Source: Porites lobata
Taxonomy: Eukaryota; Cnidaria; Anthozoa; Scleractinia; Poritidae
Assembly (NCBI GenBank): GCA_942486035.1
Contig: CALNXK010000180.1
Coordinates: 860,001 to 924,000, forward strand
Direction: 5' to 3'
Length of the DNA stretch: 64,000 nucleotides
This document shows, in pieces, positions 57,601-64,000 of the stretch. The position numbers were made by a program, and so were the translations under genes. Each line of letters starts with the position of its first letter. The stretch's first letter is position 1. Under the pieces are notes generated by a model. The model searched no databases and was not told the origin of the DNA. It saw only the letters and a list, made by a program, of their open reading frames with translations.

Positions 57601-60524
57601 GTGTGAATGTTGGCAGCAGTATTGGAAATGGTCTTGGGAGCACTGGAAGTAACTCTGGAGTGAGAAAAACAGGTTAGAATTATTTTTTTGTATTCCGCAG
57701 AGATGCAATTAATAATTATTTTTATGAAAGGACTCTTGACTAGCTTAGTCACTTTTTTGGTGGGACAAAACAAAAATCTGTTTGGACTCATTCAAGAATG
57801 CATTACGTCTTTCATGAAAATTGTGCATGATAGTAATGGGGTTTGGAGGTAGACTAATTAATTATTGCCATATATTCCCTGCAGCAATGTTATTTCAAGG
57901 ACACGACACATCTCAATATGCTCAGGTTTTATTCATCTTCAAAATAAAGGTCGGAACACACTAGGCGACAATTTGTAGCAACAGATCACTCCTCAAGTAT
58001 CGCTTTATACTGGAGAATTTTTGTGAAAATCTTTGTCTCAGGAACAGAATTCTGTCTGATTTTATATTTTGCAACATGTTGCGGTGACAAAAATTTGTTG
58101 CAGAGAAAACGATTTTCACAAAAGTTCTCCAGTACACACAAAGCGATTTGTTTCTATGATGAGTTGCTGTGACATGTTGCTACAACTTGTTGTCTAGTGT
58201 GTACTGACCTTAATAGTCTTTGGTATAAATTTTGTCTCCACATCATGTCTGATTACAGCTAACACTTCATTGGACAAGGGCCAATATATTTTTTTCTATT
58301 TTGTTAGACATAATGTCTGATGACTGTTTGTTACTTGCAAATACAGGTTATAATAATAGTGCACAGCAGAAAAAATGGTGTCTTAAAATCTGTTTTATTA
58401 TTTTCCACATTTTTCCAATGGACCATCACCTGGAATTTAGTTGTAAAACCCATTTGATTATGCTTTGATTATACTTTGGATATGTAATGAAAACTTTTGC
58501 ATAATTATTTATAATGTTATGTTCTAGTCAAAATCATTTTGTGTAAGAAATTTTATCAAAATATTCTAAGCACTGTTTCATCACAATGTCAAACACATCG
58601 CATAAAACTGACTTTTGTTGCCTCCTGCGTTTAGATTTAAAGTACATGTATTGCCTGAACTCGGTGGTGTATATGTGCATAAAAACTTGCTATTTTCTTT
58701 TGATATAGACCTAAACTTTTGCCTGTAGTTGTGTATTATCTTTTCCAAACCGTGTGATAACTTGATAACATTTTATCAACAGCTCAAGATATATTTTTTT
58801 TAAAATATTGTGGGAGTAGTACTCAAACTTTTATGACTATGTGCTACTAGACTGGTTATGGATACCTCATTCAGGAAGAAGATTTTTAATTTCCATTTAA
58901 TTTAGGCAATAGGTCAAAACTAAAAGTAAAACATTACACCTCTACTCACTGGTAGCTGAGGTGTTACTCAATCAACTGCAAGAATAATATCTTGTCAAAA
59001 TTACCACTCTCCATCACAATTTTCTTGCTATTTTTGAGTCATTTTCAGAGTGGCAAGGGGCCATAGCTGGGTGAGCATGTTGCCTTTTGATTTGCATGTA
59101 TCCCACCAATAAACATTCAAGTGATTGCTGCAACTGAATAACTTAAAATTGCTCTGAAGTTTGCAAAATGTGCAGTGTGATACAGTGAATTGCCTTTAAC
59201 ACCTAGAACTTGGTGGAACAAACCCGTCAACCTGCATGTATGGTTAGAGAAAAAACACAGTCAGGGCTCGAACTTGGCGGTGGTCTACTAGCCAAATACC
59301 AGTAGATTTTGATTTTTGGCTAGTGGATTTAGCTCATTTACTAGCCATCTTGGCTAGTTAATTTTCGCACCTGTAAACAACATAAGCCTTGAAATGTTTT
59401 CAACATTTTCCCAGTTGATCCGCACCTTCTAGTAACCTCTTATTTCATTCCCCCATTAACAACTGGCATGAATAAAAGAAAGAATAATATTTGTTAATTC
59501 GGTTTTCAGTTTTGCGTTTATTCGCTGCCATCTTGAAATTTTGTTTGACCAGGGAGCATGGGCCAGGCCGTACCCATGATGCAAAGCTAGCCAAAAAACA
59601 AATGTACACCATCTTGAAATGCAAATCTACAATCACAGTCCACGCATGATTGTCATGGATATTAGGGCATTTCTGTTGTCAAATAAAACAACTAAAGGTC
59701 TAAAGAGAGCAAGCGATGATTCTGCTGGAGGCAGCACGTCTACATGTAAATCTTCATCAAAACGAAAATTTGTACGGACCTGGCTGAAAGACTTTCCATG
59801 GCTCACAAACGATGTTGAAGCAAACCAAATGTTCTGCAAATTGTGTAGAGACAATACAACTTGTGCAGGTGCTGGCTGCTGGACTTTAAACTGCAGACCA
59901 GCGCAAGTGCTGTTGGGTTCTTGTTTGTAGAGTTCAGTAAAATTTATTATTGTATTGTAACTAAACATACAAGACAAGATGCATTTAAATTTTTCTTATG
60001 TTGCAGTTTTTATTAACGTTTGATAACCACAGGATTTTTGACAATTTTTTTAATCTTATGCTGTACAGAAGTGCCTAGACTACTAGAAACACGTTTATGG
60101 CTAGTAAAGCCCGAGCATGTACTAGCCATTTGACTATTAAGTTCAAAAGTTAAGTTCGAGCCCTGACAGTACTGTTGTGCTCATATTCTAAATATCTGTA
60201 AGGCTTATAAAGCACTCTTAGAATTTGAATTAGTTTAGTTAGAATAATGTACAAGGATATAAGAGATTTAGGTCAAAAAAATTTTAGGTTAAAAATAACT
60301 ATTATTTTGTTAAACACTTGCCAATAAGCATCAATATTGCTAGACTCTTGATGGTTGCAGGTTGTTGTTACTCAATAACATGTGTGATCATTGTTATTTA
60401 AATGTATAGTAAAATTAATTTTCTTCTTTTAATTGAATATTACTATTTTCCACTAGGTTTGGGAACTCATCTGGACATGCCTGTTCGTCCTGCAAAAAGG
60501 AGAAGGTCTAAGAAGTCCTTATAA
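54654..60524 (+). CDS. NCOA6: NCOA6-like nuclear receptor coactivator
   Basis: Exons 54654-57672 and 60457-60524 join in phase to give 1028 codons. The N-terminal segment, LTVTFPIPRKAASKLRTMA followed by LDLGVLAVQINEGESIVL, closely resembles the conserved N-terminal domain of NCOA6 (ASC-2/TRBP), where VTFNIPREAAERLR and LGILSVQ occur. The rest is Ser/Thr/Asn-rich and probably disordered, with one aromatic patch (NYVYPLSLVYPFLTM). The C-terminus, PAKRRRSKKSL, is a likely nuclear localisation signal. NCOA6 is a scaffold of MLL3/4 (KMT2C/D) histone methyltransferase complexes and binds nuclear receptors through LxxLL motifs; I find no canonical LxxLL here. The ATG at 54654 is the first in frame. 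If the intron is not spliced, translation ends at 57677. Confidence 0.75.
57949..58209. mobile_element. 261-bp MITE in the NCOA6-like intron
   Basis: GGTCGGAACACACTAGGCGA and CTAGTGTGTACTGACC are inverted ends. Inner pairs such as CTGGAGAATTTTTGTGAAAA / TTTTCACAAAAGTTCTCCAG extend the fold. AT-rich flanks (TAAA / TTAA) prevent a firm duplication call. Confidence 0.65.
59262..60165 (+). mobile_element. hAT-type element with TTF-like zinc-finger remnant
   Basis: Ends CAGGGCTCGAACTT and AAGTTCGAGCCCTG; ACAGT is duplicated on both sides (59257-59261, 60166-60170), the 5-bp type known for some hAT groups. CTAGCCA-type motifs crowd both ends. Inside, 59619-59930 (+) encodes 103 codons with FVRTWLKDFPWLTND and MFCKLCRDN, like the TTF-type/BED-like N-terminus of hAT-derived ZNF862-like proteins, then stops. 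The catalytic region is deleted. It is in the NCOA6-like intron. Confidence 0.75.
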
Positions 60525-62485
60525 TACTAGCCAATATTGCATACTTGTATTTGAGTTGGTGTGTGGATTAATGTTTTGCTTCAATAGTCACAGGTCTGCC
60601 ATAATAATAAATTTGAAGGGGTGCATGAAAAAAGGCCCTAAGCGACTTTTGACCCTGGTTCCCCCTGCCCCTCCCCCTGCGCGGGCCCTGACATAGGGGC
60701 TGTCTACATGACAATTGAAATCTGACAGCTATATCCGTGGTGAAATATTGGTCACTCATTGTGCAATATTTCTTTGATAGATAAACACTGCGGTGAAAAC
60801 AAAATTCACCTCTTTGCTTGTCGACCACACCCTCCCCCTCCCCCTGCTCCTGCCCCTCAGGTGTCTAGGACTGACAGTTCCAGTTTTTTGCCCATTAATG
60901 TGGTTATGGTTGAATTAACTGATCTGCTGTGAATCTTTTACTTGTAAGCCTTGGTGAAGTTGTTCACAATAACAAAAGACGTCTTTGTTTCATTCAGGTT
61001 TGGATCAAAATTTTAATGTAAAAATAAATGAATGTCACTATTGACTTTTTTGATAAATAATGTGAAATTGGAGAGAAATAGACAGGTTATGTCTCATCTC
61101 ATCTCTTCCATAAGTGAATGTTGTGTCTTCATGAAATTTGTGCACATACTAAGCAAGGATCATTAATTTGTATTTCCTTGAGAAATTTAATTACAATTTT
61201 TTTTTTTTTTACAAAAAATAATTATCAAAAGTAGGTTGAGTTTGATCGTCTGGGTGAACGTAGTCCTGAATAGGATTGTTGTTGTTGACAGTGACAGTCA
61301 CTGTCAACAACAACAATCCCATTCAGGACTACGTTACCCGGATGATCAAACTCAACCTACTTTTGAAATGACTCCTAGGTTCAAACCTTTCACAAAAAAT
61401 AATTATGTTAATGATTTCTTTTTGTTATGTGTTGCATTTTATTGAATTGGGTTTAAGGCTCTAGAATCTAGAATCAAGAACTTAACTAGCTAGAGTTCGT
61501 TTGTATGTTGATATTATACTAAATGATTTATAGGAAAGAATTTTCAATTTTCTGTGTGTACATTATGACCATTGCACTGTTAACGTTAGCCTGACAACCA
61601 TGTTTCAGGGTATCCTTTTAGAATGATGGCAAACCTACAAGTTTTATCATAGTTTTAGAACAGCAATTTGGTTGCCATACAAACATTAATACAGTAGTGC
61701 ATATGAAAGAATGTTTAGGAAGAATTCAAAAGTTCCAGTTGTGTGATATATGTAGGCACTATGATCTAAAGAATGATTATGTAAATTATCATTGATTTAT
61801 GATATTTGCTGCAGATACTATTTTTTTAAAATTGATTTCTCATATTGAAGTTTTGTTTTATTCTTTTACATTAATTTTAATGTACTTAAGGTAGATATAA
61901 AGGTCAGCATTATTGAGATGTAATACTAAACTATATTAGATATATTTTGGGAAATAATCACCAAAGTAATTTGCTTGTAAAGGGTTGATAGTTTTCATGA
62001 GGCGCAGTATCAGGAATTAAGTTTGCTTTAATTTCTTTCAATCTTTTACTCAGAGTTACTTTACATACAATCAAATAAGTATTATTTGATTGTGTGACAG
62101 GAAAAATATGCACTAAAAGGTTGCATATTAATATTCTGCAAAGCCTACAAAATTAGAAGCAAGTAGAGCATGAGAAATGTATAATGAATAAAATATGTTG
62201 CATTCTAGATAAAAATATTATGAGATTTTATGTAGTTAATATTGGTGTTACAACATTATCAATTATTTTTTAAGAAAATGACTTAAAAGTTGAGTTACAT
62301 TAAGAAATGGATCAAAGTGATTTTTAATAGAATTTAGTTTTGTTGTATTGATAATTATTTTTATACAAACAAAGTTCTATCCACAATAAAAAAAAATGTT
62401 TTATTGATCATCAAGACTTTCTCCATTTCTCTTATGCTTTTGAATGGCAATGTGCTATGGGTCATTTGAATGGTAATTATGGATA
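60525..62485. other. 3' region of the NCOA6-like gene
   Basis: AT-rich sequence with several AATAAA-like sites, taken as 3' UTR and intergenic. The only clear object is the hairpin at 61225-61366. No further exon was recognised. Confidence 0.45.
61225..61366. mobile_element. 71/70-bp hairpin with one-base loop, between 15-bp direct repeats
   Basis: TCAAAAGTAGGTTGAGTTTG and the following bases to 61295 are the near-exact inverse complement of 61297-61366, centred on A61296 (TGACAGTGAC-A-GTCACTGTCA). ACAAAAAATAATTAT lies directly on both sides (61211-61225, 61392-61406). GGTTCAAACC, a B-box-like motif, is at 61379-61388 between the hairpin and the right repeat. The 15-bp repeats look like a LINE-type target duplication. 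Confidence 0.7.
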
Positions 62486-62988
62486 CCGTAAATCCTCTAT
62501 TAATAGACTATAAGCCCCCCCTCTCAAATAAGCCCCCCCCTCTAATAAACCCCCCCTTTTCAGAGGAGGAAAGTTAATAAGCCCCCCCTCCCTCTCCCCC
62601 CATCCTTATTCTTCACAAAAAATTAACGATTAACGTGTTCTGATCAGTTATGGTTTATTCAGGCTGGAAGTTCATATTGGTTTTGGTCTTCGGCCGCATG
62701 ACCTCCAACTTCATATGAAGTGGAAAGTACATTTTTGAAGAATAAGAATTTTGTTTTTGTTGGTTTTAGGCTCCAACAAGTGAATTAAATACTTTTGACA
62801 GTGACTTTAATAATGTACAAAACGTAAGTCTACTCTCTCTGTTACTACGGTATTTTTGCTACAGGTGATGCGTTTCGCTAAATTAAATAAGCCCCCCCCT
62901 CTCATTTAAGCCCTCCCTCTCTATTAAGCCCCCTCAAAAGTACTTGAAAAAAATAAGCCCCCCGGGGGGCTTAATAGAGGATTTACGG
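62486..62988. mobile_element. TA-flanked element with AAGCCCCCC repeats
   Basis: CCGTAAATCCTCTATTAATA and TTAATAGAGGATTTACGG are inverted and flanked by TA. Tandem AATAAGCCCCCCCTCT-type units crowd both ends. It resembles 28170-28621 in design and termini. Confidence 0.75.
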
Positions 62989-63002
62989 TAGTGATATTAA
63001 AA

Positions 63003-63107
63003 TGACAAGGTTGACGATGATGGTGATGATGATGATGATATTGGCGATGATGATGCTGATGATTATGGTGATGTTGATGATGGCAATAATGGTGATGACA
63101 ATGTTGA
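63003..63107. repeat. Imperfect GAT/ATG microsatellite
   Basis: About 100 bp of GATGATG-type trinucleotides with interruptions, immediately after the TA-flanked element. Short Met- or His-rich ORFs here are products of the repeat. Confidence 0.8.
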
Positions 63108-63313
63108 GTAAGCTTTTGATAACCCACTGCTTTCCTCAGGATCACACGAACGACCAGACCATCAGCCTTCTATGCTTAACCCAGAGGGGTCCCCCGTGAC
63201 TCGCGCGTCCCAAAAATAAACAAAAGAAAGTTTTTACAAAAGAAAAAGGTTGAACTCCCACAAGACCAACATGGCGGCCGTTTTATTGTTGAGGGACAAC
63301 AAAATGGCGGATG

Positions 63314-63321
63314 TGACGTCA
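63314..63321. promoter_or_regulatory. Consensus CRE (TGACGTCA) near ATGGCGG motifs
   Basis: A perfect palindromic cAMP-response element lies 20 bp after AAAATGGCGG and near another ATGGCGGCC (63271-63279). Such clusters occur at animal promoters, but no transcript start or gene can be assigned. Confidence 0.3.
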
Positions 63322-63431
63322 TGTGTGAGAGAGGGACGCTCAGTTCGAATATACTCCCGAACCATCTAAGATCGGTTAGAGGGCATCGGTGGTCACGATG
63401 TCACTAGCGTCCTCCAAAAGAGATGGTATGG

Positions 63432-63608
63432 CAGGGGCGGATCCAGGATTTTTTTTAGGAGGAGGTGCACTCGTCTCTTGCTCTACTTCAACAGCAATAA
63501 ACCACATAGTTTTTTTTTTTGCAGAATACCAGTTGTATTAGAAAACCGCAGGTCATCTCAGGCGGGGGGGGGCGCCCCCCCTGCACCCCCCCCCTAGATC
63601 CGTCCCTG
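63432..63608. mobile_element. 177-bp hAT MITE
   Basis: Ends CAGGGGCGGATCCAGGATTT and CTAGATCCGTCCCTG match the widespread CAGGGGCGGATCCAG hAT terminus. TATGG is duplicated on both sides (63427-63431, 63609-63613). Confidence 0.8.
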
Positions 63609-63779
63609 TATGGGGATGCGTGTGTCCGTAAATGTTTTAAAAGTTTTCTTGATCTAAAGGAAAAGAAAATACAGCTCTGCCAGTCTAAAAAAATCTTGAC
63701 TGAAACGTCACATTTCGTTCTTAAATTTTCCTTCGCAGCGAGGGGTTGTAAAAGGGGGTCCTAGGCCTTTCCTACATTT

Positions 63780-64000
63780 TTATTCTCCACTGCACAACGT
63801 GAAGCACTTGTCGCAAACCAGCCACTGCTTTTTGTAGGCTTCAAACTGTTCGCGCAGTTTGATGCTAGCCACGTCTTCAAGAGTTTTTCTGCCACGTACA
63901 AAGTACAGGTTGTCAGTGTCCATCTGCATTAGCTCAAAGTCACGTCTGTCCTCAAAAGAAGTCCTAAAAAGTGGGAAAAGGTCCCTGTGCTCCCTGTCGA
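63780..64000 (-). CDS. Family B DNA polymerase of Polinton/Maverick type, C-terminal fragment
   Basis: The minus strand is open from the window edge to a TAA at 63782-63780 (73 codons). It contains LMQMDTDNLYFVRG, the catalytic DTD motif of family B polymerases (usually DTDS, here DTDN), then TLEDVASIKLREQFEAYKKQW. This spacing is typical of protein-primed polymerases encoded by Polinton/Maverick elements in invertebrates. The frame ends soon after at CFTLCSGE, earlier than expected, so either the thumb region is lost or the copy is truncated. The rest lies outside the window. Confidence 0.65.
   Translation of the reverse strand, partial: DREHRDLFPLFRTSFEDRRDFELMQMDTDNLYFVRGRKTLEDVASIKLREQFEAYKKQWLVCDKCFTLCSGE

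Noticed and set aside
62924..63199. His-rich and Met-rich ORFs
   Set aside because: They are translations of the GAT/ATG microsatellite.

Overview
The window looks like nuclear DNA of a cnidarian, most likely an anthozoan such as a stony coral. The signs are AT-rich, intron-rich genes with GT-AG introns, animal nuclear gene families (RGS22, MECR, NCOA6, class A GPCR, C2H2 zinc fingers) and a very dense load of short inverted-repeat elements. The species is inference; the gene families are read from the translations.

Layout. 1-8920 (-): 5' part of an RGS22-like gene, with three small N-terminal exons and then a 632-codon acidic, Ser-rich exon that runs off the left edge; its introns hold several fold-back elements and an integrase fragment. 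9893-11579: a 1.7-kb fold-back element with arms of about 576 bp and a 9-bp target duplication. 14463-16013 (+): a 17-finger C2H2 gene with a decaying 3' end. 21198-22250 (-): a 350-residue class A GPCR. 28744-41851 (+): a complete ten-exon MECR gene (370 codons) for mitochondrial trans-2-enoyl-ACP/CoA reductase; its introns are filled with transposons, some nested. 43201-44940: a three-level nest of elements. 45183-53727: an 8.5-kb DNA transposon with terminal inverted repeats of about 700 bp, encoding on the minus strand a multi-exon Cys/His-rich, DDE-like, SAP-like protein; a 5'-truncated LINE has landed inside the coding region. 54654-60524 (+): an NCOA6-like coactivator gene (1028 codons in two visible exons) with a hAT-type element in its intron. 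The right edge carries small elements and the C-terminal end of a Polinton/Maverick-type family B DNA polymerase (-).

The host genes are unrelated single-copy metazoan genes and form no operon or pathway. What ties the window together is mobile DNA: by target duplication there are TA-, TTAA-, 4-, 5-, 6-, 8- and 9-bp types, several with terminal repeats clear enough to set exact borders. The two most unusual objects are the long-TIR 8.5-kb transposon and a 71/70-bp hairpin with a one-base loop at 61225-61366, enclosed by 15-bp direct repeats. All calls come from reading the sequence; no database search was run.
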